Assembly: GCF_025143985.1 (NCBI RefSeq)
Contig: NZ_CP083564.1
Coordinates: 1,489,501 to 1,553,500 of the forward strand
Source of the DNA: Sulfitobacter sp. W027
GTDB lineage: Bacteria > Pseudomonadota > Alphaproteobacteria > Rhodobacterales > Rhodobacteraceae
DNA: 64,000 nt
Reading direction: 5' to 3'
Within the stretch, counting starts at the first letter, position 1; each line of letters starts with the position of its first letter. Positions 47,102-54,479 of this stretch are shown piece by piece. The notes below the pieces were generated by a model. The model did no database searches and was not told the origin of the DNA. It worked only from the letters and a program-made list of their open reading frames with translations. The translations under genes and the position numbers were made by a program.

Positions 47102-48622
47102 ATGACCATTTCATCTGCACGTAATGAAGGCCGGGTTCTTGTCGCCGACGATCAGAAGACAAATCGGATGAAGATGGAGTTTGCCGTTCGAAACCTTGGG
47201 TTCGACGTCGAGACGGTCGCGTCTGGGACTGAATGTCTCGATAAGCTCAAGAAGCAGCCGTTCGACATCGTGCTGCTTGATATCGTGATGCCCGGCATAG
47301 ATGGGTTTGAAGTGCTGCGCATTATAAAGGGCGATCCTACAATGCGCGATATTCCAGTGATCGTGATCTCTTCGCTTGAAGAGATGCAGGACAGCGTCCG
47401 CGCCATCGAACTGGGAGCCGATGATTTTTTGACCAAACCGTTCAACCCGGTGCTTCTGAAGGCGCGGCTGGGTGCTGGGATTGAGCGCAAGCGGTTGCGC
47501 GACAAGGAACTTGAATATCTCCAGCAGGTCGATCGGCTGGCAGCCGCTTCGGGGGTGATCGAGCAAAAGGATTTTGACCCGTCCCGTCTTGGCCTTGACG
47601 ATATCTCGCAGCGTGACGATCAGCTTGGCAATCTCGCGCGCGTGTTTCTCGGCATGGCCAGCGAGGTTTATCGCCGCGAACAGAACCTGCGCAACCAGAT
47701 CAGCCTGCTCAAGGGGGGCTTTCTGTTGCTTCTGCTAGGGGCCTGCTGGGGTCTCGTCCCCTCGGTGTCGCGGATCATCATGGTTGATGGGCTGCATCCC
47801 TTGGGTGCAGTTTTCTGGACACTCTGGATCAGCGCTGGATTGATGCTGGCGGTCTCCATCGTCACTGGGCGCCATCCGGGCACAAGCTGGCCTGAAATTA
47901 GGCGCTACATGTTGCTTGGCCTGTTCGGCAATGCGCTGGCGCAGCTGTTTTTGCTTTGGGCAGCCTCTGAGGTGTCGGCAATGATTATCTCAATCATACT
48001 CGCAGCCGAGTCCTTCATGGTGTTCATCATCGCCGCCTCTCTCGGGTTCGAAGCGCCCAGCCTCAAACGATTTTTCGGTCTGTGTCTGGGGTTGGCCTGC
48101 GTCGTATTGATCATGGTGCCCGGTAACGAAGCCGGAGGTGTAGGCGGATGGGTCTGGATGCTGATCGCGCTTTTGGTGCCATTCTGCTACGCGATCGAAG
48201 ATATCATCGTCGCGGCGATACCTGGCGGGGAATGCGACCCCATCGCAGTGGCCACTGGCACGATCATCGCTGCAGCGTGTCTGATGACCCCCCTGACCGT
48301 GCTATCGGGCTCTTTCATACCCCCAGAGATCGCACTTGGAGACTATGGGTGGGCGTTATTCCTCATTGCGGCGATCAGCTCGTTCTGCTCCATCCTGTTG
48401 GTCTATACCATCCGCACGACAGGAGCGGTCTTTGCCAGCCAAGCGGGGTATTCTATGACGGCTGCAGGCATCTTTTGGAGCGTGTTGCTGCTGGGTGAAA
48501 GCATGAGTGTCTGGGTCTGGGCGGCGTTGGCCTGTCTTGTCTCTGGCTTGGCATTGGTTATGCCCAAACAGGTAGAGGAGACCGCGGAAGCCAGAACGGT
48601 CGGGCAGCCGTCCGCGACCTGA
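47102..48622 (+). CDS. Receiver domain fused to EamA/DMT-family transporter
   Basis: This 506-residue protein begins with a complete receiver (about 10-125; Asp16/Asp17, phospho-acceptor Asp60 in LLDIVMPGIDG, Ser90, Lys112 in TKPF). A linker of about 75 residues follows, containing a signalling-helix-like coil (DDQLGNLARVFLGMASEVYRREQ). The rest (about 203-488) is an EamA/DMT transporter of roughly ten membrane spans in two repeats, with LLGACWGLVPSVSRI and FASQAGYSMTAAGIFWSVLLLGES near the ends of the repeats. A receiver joined to a transporter is highly unusual. The frame is open without break, the start has its own ATG after GGGAAAC, and it follows the hybrid kinase by 7 bp. Phosphorylation from the kinase's Hpt may gate transport; the cargo is unknown. 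Confidence 0.9.
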   Translation: MTISSARNEGRVLVADDQKTNRMKMEFAVRNLGFDVETVASGTECLDKLKKQPFDIVLLDIVMPGIDGFEVLRIIKGDPTMRDIPVIVISSLEEMQDSVRAIELGADDFLTKPFNPVLLKARLGAGIERKRLRDKELEYLQQVDRLAAASGVIEQKDFDPSRLGLDDISQRDDQLGNLARVFLGMASEVYRREQNLRNQISLLKGGFLLLLLGACWGLVPSVSRIIMVDGLHPLGAVFWTLWISAGLMLAVSIVTGRHPGTSWPEIRRYMLLGLFGNALAQLFLLWAASEVSAMIISIILAAESFMVFIIAASLGFEAPSLKRFFGLCLGLACVVLIMVPGNEAGGVGGWVWMLIALLVPFCYAIEDIIVAAIPGGECDPIAVATGTIIAAACLMTPLTVLSGSFIPPEIALGDYGWALFLIAAISSFCSILLVYTIRTTGAVFASQAGYSMTAAGIFWSVLLLGESMSVWVWAALACLVSGLALVMPKQVEETAEARTVGQPSAT

Positions 48623-48848
48623 CCGGCGTCGCAGGTTTTTGGAACGGGCCAAAGGTTAGGTCACCGTCGGAACAGACGATCTATACAGAGAGCGACCCTT
48701 TTGCTCAGTTCAAAAGGTCGGGGGGCTGTTGTAGGTAAAAGCGAAATACCGTTGTTCGCCCGTTTCGAGGGCTGGCGTTACCGGCTTAAGGCCGCGATCC
48801 ATGATATTGTGCGGGGGGGATCGCTTCACCAATTATATTCGGACGGCT

Positions 48849-48870
48849 CTACCTGAAATACATGAACGCA
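48849..48870. repeat. Left arm of an imperfect inverted repeat around the tRNA-Ser fragment
   Basis: CTACCTGAA-N6-GAACGCA here is the inverted counterpart of TGCGTTCAGGTAG at 48988-49000, which lies on the other side of the tRNA fragment. It may be an integrase arm-type site or a rearrangement scar. Confidence 0.35.
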
Positions 48871-48915
48871 CTAAGCCCCGTGTCTGACAATCTGTACGAT
48901 TTCTATAGGGGATAG

Positions 48916-48979
48916 TGGCGGAGAGACAGGGATTCGAACCCTGGGAACCCGTGAAGGCTCAACGGTTTTCGAGACCGTT
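48916..48979 (-). tRNA. 3' half of tRNA-Ser (CGA), truncated; probable att site
   Basis: On the minus strand, the segment gives an anticodon arm ACGGT-CTCGAAA-ACCGT (anticodon CGA), a class II variable arm, the T arm CAGGG-TTCGAAT-CCCTG, the acceptor 3' strand TCTCTCC, discriminator G and CCA. The 5' half is missing: to the right of 48979 there is no D arm and no GGAGAGA acceptor strand. It cannot be a functional tRNA. Such 3' remnants that begin at the anticodon arm are the usual att duplication left by tyrosine integrases. Confidence 0.85.
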
Positions 48980-48987
48980 TTTCTTGA

Positions 48988-49000
48988 TGCGTTCAGGTAG
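48988..49000. repeat. Right arm of the inverted repeat around the tRNA-Ser fragment
   Basis: TGCGTTCAGGTAG is the reverse complement of the joined halves of the 48849-48870 element. The stretch from 49001 to 49892 (about 890 bp) shows no convincing gene apart from a short tandem repeat; possible decayed coding sequence. Confidence 0.35.
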
Positions 49001-49433
49001 AAAAGATCAACAAATAAGGCTTTCGGGTCAGCGAAAAGGGCTGGATCGGAACGCTGAGCATACTCAGGTGTCATAGAAAAGGGTCATAGCTTTGAAGGCT
49101 TTCGATCTGAAACTGAGTAACACCGTGCTTGGTTTGCTCGCGTGGAAGATCCTGCGCCCTTCCATGAGCGACTGTAGGATGCCGCGTAACCTTGCGCGGT
49201 CCCCTTTAGTGGCATTGGAAAAAAACCGTGGTCCACGCCCGATACTTTGCGCGGCGTTTTCTCAAAGGTTTACGCATTTTGCGCAAAGCCTTGCACAATA
49301 GCGATGGCCTGCGACATAGGCCGTGTCCATATATATTAGGGATCAAACCGACTTGTGTCGACTCAAGAACGATACATCAGTCACTTGTAGATCCATGAGC
49401 CCAAGTTCGGCTCCCGCGGCCCGTAGCGACTAC

Positions 49434-49475
49434 CTCCCCGAGTGGCGGGAATGGCTCCCCGAATGGCGGGAATGG
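49434..49475. repeat. 21-bp tandem duplication
   Basis: Two adjacent copies of a 21-base unit (CTCCCCGAGTGGCGGGAATG plus G; second copy has A for G at position 9) lie in a gene-poor stretch. The unit length is a multiple of three but no supported gene contains it. Confidence 0.7.
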
Positions 49476-49892
49476 GCCGTTCTCGCCGAGGCTCCCTCAT
49501 GATGGAATGGGCGGAATCCGGAGGTTCGCCGCACGTGCGAACGCGCCAAGAATTTTCTGGCGAACTGGACATTAGCCCACCTTTCCAGATCGAAGGCAGG
49601 ATGGTCGATGCGGAGGGCGGGATGAAAAAGTCTGAGGCATGGCCCGTGGGCCAAAGAAGTCCTCCTGCAGACAGAGTGACTTGGCGCATGCCTTCCCGGA
49701 GCGAGTTTCGACACCTCACTGACCGAGTTGGACAAGCCCACTCTTGCGATCTTCAGTTAAAGCATATTGGTTCATCTCGTCGGTCTGGAGAACATCGCGC
49801 GGACCGAAGCTACATTTTGGATGAGGGGTAACTCGTTTGTTGAGCCGAATCTTCCAATGGAATAGGCCGCAAGCGGTTAAGGCTTCAGGTGA

Positions 49893-50594
49893 TTAGCCAA
49901 TCACCCTATTTTCCGCTATGATCTGATCTGCCAAGTCGACAAGATCATCAGATGAGAAGTTGGGTATCGGCACTCCCGTTGCCTTTAGGATACTGTTGTT
50001 CGGGCGGGCGATGAACGCTCCCTTGAAACCGACGGACTGCGCTCCGATCGTATCCCACAAATGGCAGGCGACCATGCACAGGCTCGTGGGCTCCATGTTC
50101 ATATGTTCCGCAACCATCTTGTAGGTATCGGGATGTGGATTGAATTTGCCGAGCTCGGCGACGCTAAAGTTTTGGTCGAAGAACTCTGCGATACCGGCCT
50201 TCTCCATTGGTGTCGGTGATGATGTTGGCGCTGAGTTTGTCAGAGTAACAAGAGTGAACCCGGCATCCCGCAATCTGCTCAGCGCGGGTTTTGCGTCCGC
50301 GTGGGTCGGCATGGAGCCGATTAGTGATCCAAGTTCGGCGGTGTCCTCATCGGAAATTGTTACATGTTTGTTGTCGCCAACCATGCGCAAGACGCCGGCA
50401 GCCAGCTCCCCGAACGGCGCATAGCGCCCGGAGAGTGTCATCACTTGCGAATAGAGGATCAGTTCGGCAAACCACTCGCGCATGACCCCCGCCGTCCCGA
50501 ATAGTCGTCTGAAAAGCGGTTCCAGGGTGGTGATGTCGAGCAGGGTTTCGTTGACGTCGAAGACAATGGCCGAGAGAGGATGGCGATCAGGCAT
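49893..50594 (-). CDS. Haloacid dehalogenase, type II (HAD superfamily)
   Basis: This 233-residue HAD-fold protein has the nucleophile motif VFDVNETLLDI (Asp near residue 13), motif II TLTNSAPTSS, a lysine in FSVAELGKFNPHPDTYKMV and the C-terminal motif CMVACHLWDTIGAQSVGFKGAF. This is the layout of L-2-haloacid dehalogenases, which displace halide from short 2-haloacids by an aspartyl ester. It is the first clear gene right of the tRNA remnant and is followed on its upstream side by a decayed transporter fragment. Confidence 0.85.
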   Translation of the reverse strand: MPDRHPLSAIVFDVNETLLDITTLEPLFRRLFGTAGVMREWFAELILYSQVMTLSGRYAPFGELAAGVLRMVGDNKHVTISDEDTAELGSLIGSMPTHADAKPALSRLRDAGFTLVTLTNSAPTSSPTPMEKAGIAEFFDQNFSVAELGKFNPHPDTYKMVAEHMNMEPTSLCMVACHLWDTIGAQSVGFKGAFIARPNNSILKATGVPIPNFSSDDLVDLADQIIAENRVIG

Positions 50595-50619
50595 GAGTGT
50601 CGTTCCTTTTTTGTTTAAT

Positions 50620-50763
50620 CTAAACGAGTTGCATCAACTCAGCATGCTTGGGCTTCTCAACGAGGTAGTAGCTTTCGCAGGGTGGCTCGATGATGAGAGC
50701 CAAAAGCAACGCAGTGGCGAGACCCACGGGAAACTCATTTACGAACACAGCCTTCCATGCTTG
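50620..50763 (-). pseudogene. Remnant of an MFS drug transporter (DHA2-like), truncated
   Basis: On the minus strand an open stretch of about 45 codons reads AWKAVFVNEFPVGLATALLLAL followed by IIEPPCESYYLV and ends at a TAG. The W-x-x-V-F-x-N-x-P-V-G-L pattern matches the TM5-TM6 loop of MFS/DHA2 exporters. An in-frame TGA lies just before it, and no start codon or rest of the protein exists. It lies between the HAD gene and the TetR gene and looks like a deletion scar. The rest of 50595-50898 shows nothing else. Confidence 0.4.
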
Positions 50764-50898
50764 GCGAAAAGATCATGCCTGCGACAGTCTCCGCAGCGAT
50801 GGCCGGACGGGGCCATAACCGCCCGCCGTGATCTACTGCAACCAGACCGTCGTCGACGAGCAGAGGCAAAGGGTAGCAAGAAGCACCCCGGAAACCGT

Positions 50899-51510
50899 TC
50901 AAGAGTTAGGTGGTAATTCCACCCTCAGTCCTTCAAGGTCCCTGGCGATCTCTTCGGCGATCTTCTCGACTCGATCGCCTGCATCGCTGCGCTGCGCATA
51001 GGCGCGAAGGCCGAAGATCGCCGACTGCAGCCGGGCGGCCAGCACATCCGGATCACTATTTGGGGCAATTTCACCACTGTCGCGCGCCGCGCGAAAAGCG
51101 CCCGCAAAGGTGGCCTCGGCCGCGCGCATCATATCTTCGGCCGATTTTCGCAGTTCGGGCGCGTCATCTGGAGTCTCAAGCAGCGTCTTGACCAGCATGC
51201 AGGCGCGCGACGGCATCGCCTTTCGTGCGATCCCGCCCAAGAGACGCACATAAGCCGCAAGCCCCGCGATGGGTGTCTCGGCGCGGCGCATGATCTCATC
51301 AAGCCCCGCCCGCCCGTCACGCGCATAGCGTTCGAGCGCGGCGCGAAACAGCGCTTCCTTCGAGCCGAATGCCGCGTAGATCGAGCCCGGTCGCATATCG
51401 AGTGCGCTTTCCAGATCCTTGAGCGAAGTATTGTGAAAGCCGCGCGCCCAGAACAGCTCCATCGCGGAGTTCAGAACTTTGTCCCGGTCATATGTCGCCT
51501 GTCGCCCCAT
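50899..51510 (-). CDS. TetR-family repressor (NemR-like candidate)
   Basis: This 203-residue regulator has a TetR helix-turn-helix (about 8-55, LFWARGFHNTSLKDLESAL then GSIYAAFGSKEALF) and a ligand domain with a single cysteine, Cys104 in PSRACMLVKTLLETPDD. That cysteine sits where E. coli NemR has its redox-active Cys106 (GCLTVK). It is divergent from an AhpD-like gene and an OYE gene. Three TTGA-N8-TCAA palindromes in the shared promoter are the likely operators. Sensing of electrophiles or bleach-type oxidants is inferred. Confidence 0.85.
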   Translation of the reverse strand: MGRQATYDRDKVLNSAMELFWARGFHNTSLKDLESALDMRPGSIYAAFGSKEALFRAALERYARDGRAGLDEIMRRAETPIAGLAAYVRLLGGIARKAMPSRACMLVKTLLETPDDAPELRKSAEDMMRAAEATFAGAFRAARDSGEIAPNSDPDVLAARLQSAIFGLRAYAQRSDAGDRVEKIAEEIARDLEGLRVELPPNS

Positions 51511-51529
51511 GCACTGGCTCCGATCTCAT

Positions 51530-51545
51530 TTGAGTGAATACTCAA
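51530..51545. promoter_or_regulatory. Candidate TetR operator 1
   Basis: TTGA-GTGAATAC-TCAA lies within a longer palindrome, TTTGAGT-GAAT-ACTCAAA (51529-51546). It is the nearest of three sites to the repressor start, 19 bp from it, so it is suited to autoregulation. Confidence 0.6.
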
Positions 51546-51553
51546 AAAATAAC

Positions 51554-51569
51554 TTGAATGGCTGCTCAA
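51554..51569. promoter_or_regulatory. Candidate TetR operator 2
   Basis: TTGA-ATGGCTGC-TCAA, extended to ACTTGA...TCAAGT (51552-51571), is 24 bp from site 1 centre to centre, with the same TTGA-N8-TCAA pattern. Confidence 0.55.
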
Positions 51570-51595
51570 GTAAAGCTATCTGATGCATTGCAATC

Positions 51596-51611
51596 TTGAA
51601 CGCTCACTCAA
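51596..51611. promoter_or_regulatory. Candidate TetR operator 3
   Basis: TTGA-ACGCTCAC-TCAA lies just upstream of the AAAGGAG ribosome site of the AhpD-like gene. It would block that gene's transcription or early elongation. Confidence 0.5.
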
Positions 51612-51628
51612 AAATGAAAGGAGCCGCC

Positions 51629-52198
51629 ATGACCGACTTTACCATCCACACCGCCGAGACCGCCCCCGAAGAGAGCCGCCCGCTGCTCGAGACCTCGCAA
51701 AAGACCTTTGGCCGCATCCCCGGCCTGCATGCCGTGATGGCCGAAGCGCCCGCGCTGCTCGAGGGCTACCAGCAGCTGCACAAGCTGTTCGCCGAGAAGA
51801 CCAGCTTCGACAAGGACGAACTGACGGTGGTCTGGCAGAGCGTCAATGTCGAACATGAATGCCATTACTGCGTGCCCGCCCACACCGGCATCGCCAAGAT
51901 GATGAAGGTCGACGACGCGATCACCAACGCGCTGCGCGACGAGACACCGCTGCCGAATGACCGTCTCGAGGCGCTGCGCAGCTTCACCCTCGCGGCGGTG
52001 CGCGACCGTGGCAATGTCGACGCCGCGGCTGTCGATGCCTTCCTCGCCGCCGGCTTCACCAAGCGCCAGGTGCTCGAGGTGATCCTCGGCGTGTCGCAGA
52101 AGGTGATGTCGAACTACACCAACCACCTGGCCGAAACGCCGGTCGACGAGCCGATGAAGGCCTTCGCTTGGGAAAAGGCGCGCAAGGACGCGGCCTGA
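51629..52198 (+). CDS. AhpD-like / carboxymuconolactone decarboxylase-family peroxidase-related protein
   Basis: This 189-residue protein has the AhpD-type motif E-x-x-C-x-x-C-x-x-x-H as VEHECHYCVPAHTG (Cys78, Cys81, His85), the redox centre used by alkylhydroperoxidase-D proteins. It likely detoxifies peroxides or electrophiles. The ATG at 51629 is supported by GAAAGGAG; a longer frame would start inside operator 3. Coding here is notably richer in GC (strong C/G third positions) than the flanking genes, a sign of separate origin. The OYE gene follows. Confidence 0.83.
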   Translation: MTDFTIHTAETAPEESRPLLETSQKTFGRIPGLHAVMAEAPALLEGYQQLHKLFAEKTSFDKDELTVVWQSVNVEHECHYCVPAHTGIAKMMKVDDAITNALRDETPLPNDRLEALRSFTLAAVRDRGNVDAAAVDAFLAAGFTKRQVLEVILGVSQKVMSNYTNHLAETPVDEPMKAFAWEKARKDAA

Positions 52199-52215
52199 GG
52201 TCCGTCCATGGGGCC

Positions 52216-52237
52216 GGCCGGCGACGCGATGCCGGCC
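52216..52237. terminator. GC-rich hairpin after the AhpD-like gene
   Basis: GGCCGGC-N8-GCCGGCC forms a strong stem 17 bp after the stop. No T-run follows, so it may attenuate or stabilise rather than terminate. The 194-bp gap 52199-52392 is very GC-rich with no gene. Confidence 0.35.
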
Positions 52238-52392
52238 GCCCGCGCCTCCGCGATCCCCGACCCTTCAACACCCCCGACAGGGCAGCGTTCCGCGCCGCGT
52301 GTCCCGCCGGCACCCCGGCGCCCCCCCCCAAGCCGCGGTGCCCGCCCGGGACCTGCTCAACAGCCTTCCAATAAAAACCATGGAGACATGAC

Positions 52393-53502
52393 ATGACCGA
52401 TCGTTCCCCCCTGTTCCAGTTCGTTAAGCTTGGTGATCTGGAGCTTCCCAATCGTGTGCTGATGGCCCCCCTGACGCGCAACCGTTCCGAAGATGACGGC
52501 ACCCCGGTCACGATGGCCGAGACCTATTACAGCCAGCGCGCGTCGGCCGGCCTGATCCTCACCGAGGCGGCCCAGGTTTCCGCCATGGGCAAGGGCTATA
52601 TCAAGACCCCCGGCATCTACACCCAAAGCCATATCGACGGCTGGAAGAAGATCGTAGAATCCGTCCATGCCAATGGCGGCCGCATCTTCCTTCAGCTCTG
52701 GCATGTGGGGCGGATCAGCCACAGCTCGCTTCTGCCAGAGGGTCGAGCGCCGGTATCGTCCACCGACAAGGCGGCCGAGGCGATGACATATACCCACAAC
52801 GGCTTCGAGCCGACCTCCAAGCCCGAGGCGCTGACCGAGGCAGGCATCCGCGAGACCATTGCAGACTTCGTGATCGGCGCCAAGGCGGCGAAAGAGGCCG
52901 GTTTCGACGGCGTCGAGGTGCACGCCGCCAACGGCTACCTGCTCGAGCAGTTCCTAATGGACGGGGTAAACGATCGCACCGACGGCTATGGCGGATTGCC
53001 AGAAAACCGTCTGCGTTTGGTGAACGAAATCCTTGACGCCGTCGGCGAGGTCTGGCCGGCCAATCGCATCGGCATCCGTCTGTCGCCGCTGGGACAGTTC
53101 AACGATGTCCATGACAGCGATCCCGAAGCGCATTTCGGCTACTTCATCGAAGAGCTTGATAAGCGCGGGCTGGCCTACATGCACATGGTCGAACAGGCTC
53201 CAGGGGCCGAGACCGATGCAGACCAAACCGCCGTCATGGAGCGTCTGCGCGCCAAGTGGAGCGGCTTCTACATCGTCAATGGCGGCTATGACGGCGACAG
53301 CGCGGCGCACGCCGTGGCCGAAGGCCATGCCGATGCGGTAACCTTCGGACGTCCCTTCATCGCCAATCCCGACCTGCCCAAGCGCCTGCACTTGCATGCG
53401 CCGCTGAATGAGGGTGACGGCGACACCTATTACGGTGGCACCGAAAAGGGATATATCGATTATCCCTTCCTCGATGAGGCCGACACCGGCAAGGCGGCCT
53501 GA
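52393..53502 (+). CDS. nemA: Old Yellow Enzyme-family alkene reductase (NemA-like)
   Basis: This 369-residue FMN-dependent ene-reductase has FVKLGDLELPNRVLMAPLTR at the N-terminus, LQLWHVGRISH, and the substrate-anion pair in VEVHAANGYLLEQFLMDG (His177, Asn180) with Tyr182; the FMN/phosphate end reads TFGRPFIANPDL. It reduces activated alkenes such as maleimides or nitro compounds. With the TetR regulator and AhpD-like protein, it forms a unit analogous to nemRA. Codon use is GC-rich like the preceding gene. Confidence 0.9.
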   Translation: MTDRSPLFQFVKLGDLELPNRVLMAPLTRNRSEDDGTPVTMAETYYSQRASAGLILTEAAQVSAMGKGYIKTPGIYTQSHIDGWKKIVESVHANGGRIFLQLWHVGRISHSSLLPEGRAPVSSTDKAAEAMTYTHNGFEPTSKPEALTEAGIRETIADFVIGAKAAKEAGFDGVEVHAANGYLLEQFLMDGVNDRTDGYGGLPENRLRLVNEILDAVGEVWPANRIGIRLSPLGQFNDVHDSDPEAHFGYFIEELDKRGLAYMHMVEQAPGAETDADQTAVMERLRAKWSGFYIVNGGYDGDSAAHAVAEGHADAVTFGRPFIANPDLPKRLHLHAPLNEGDGDTYYGGTEKGYIDYPFLDEADTGKAA

Positions 53503-53854
53503 ACCGAGTGGCGCGCGCCGGGCTTTCTGACGGGGTCAGAAGTGCGGGCGCGCGTCATATTCGCCCCCCCTCGACATCATCCTTATCACCTGAAGGCGCA
53601 CGCGGTCGCTTTTGGCAACGGATCGCGCGTGTCTCATCAGTGCGCCATCGCAATTGAAGGCGCTAAGCGCATCGATTTACAAGGTTATCCCGGCTCCAAA
53701 ATTCGGCAAACTTAATGTTGGCGTAACATAAAAAGATTCCGCTCAACGCGGCCCTAATTTTTCTCCCCCTCCGTAGAAAATCGTCACTCCGATCCTGCAT
53801 ATTTGACACTGTCGAAAGCGTTTAGAAAATTGGCCATACGCAACTGCATCTTGC

Positions 53855-53879
53855 TGGGGGTGTCAGCAAACCGTGTTGG
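53855..53879 (+). repeat. Copy of an intergenic repeat (core about 25 bp)
   Basis: A 25-base core (GGGGGTGTC-A-GCAAACCGTGTTGG within it) matches, at all but one position, the reverse complement of 55554-55578. A shorter related segment (GGGGGTGTCCGCA) occurs inverted at 58353-58364. The surrounding 53503-53956 has no gene. Confidence 0.6.
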
Positions 53880-53956
53880 GTCGCTCTGTGGACCTTCCTA
53901 CCGTTCGCTCGAAATGCCCTGCGTGTTCCGCACGGGGACGATCAGAGGTTTTGTCC

Positions 53957-54376
53957 CTATGGTTTCAGCCATTGTGCTGCTGTCTCCCGAACATCGTCTG
54001 GGATTTCGACAGCTCTCCGCGTTTCAAGGTTCAAGAGAACGCATTTGAAGACGGTTTCGAAGGCGAGGATCTCGCCATCTGACCTGATCAAACGATGCCT
54101 GAACGTCATGGACTTGGAACCGATCTCAATGACAGAGGATTCTAACCTTATCGCATCGCCTGCAGATAATTCAGAACGGAAGTCGCTCTGAGCATTGACG
54201 ACGGCAAATGAGAGCTGTCGACCGTCTCGCATATCGTTCGCTGTCAGTCCCATTTCCGATTGGATTGCAAATACACCGTCGGAGCAGGCTGCAAAGTAAC
54301 GGGACACGTTCATGTGACCGAGAAAATCGCAGTCAGATGGGTCAACCACAGAACGAAATGAAATCATCGCTGGCAT
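53957..54376 (-). CDS. Acyl-CoA thioesterase-like hotdog protein (YbgC/4HBT type)
   Basis: This 139-residue protein has a hotdog fold with the 4HBT-type signature DPSDCDFLGHMNVSRYFAACSDGVF (Asp near residue 16 and His near 21) and later FRHRLIRSDGEILAFETVFKCVLLN. It probably hydrolyses an acyl-CoA thioester. It is about 100 bp upstream, in the reading direction, of nothing further; the methyltransferase gene precedes it on the same strand. Confidence 0.75.
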   Translation of the reverse strand: MPAMISFRSVVDPSDCDFLGHMNVSRYFAACSDGVFAIQSEMGLTANDMRDGRQLSFAVVNAQSDFRSELSAGDAIRLESSVIEIGSKSMTFRHRLIRSDGEILAFETVFKCVLLNLETRRAVEIPDDVRETAAQWLKP

Positions 54377-54479
54377 AAGCTCGCTCCCATATCTCCTTCG
54401 GATGCGTGTCTGTCTCGCTTCACGATAAGCGCGCAGAGAGCGGACAGAGCGGACAAGCGCATTTCACCGAAGGAATGCT

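Noticed and set aside
49092..49831. Short open frames in the stretch right of the tRNA remnant.
   Set aside because: No ribosome site, no motif and poor composition; the area holds only a 21-bp tandem duplication.
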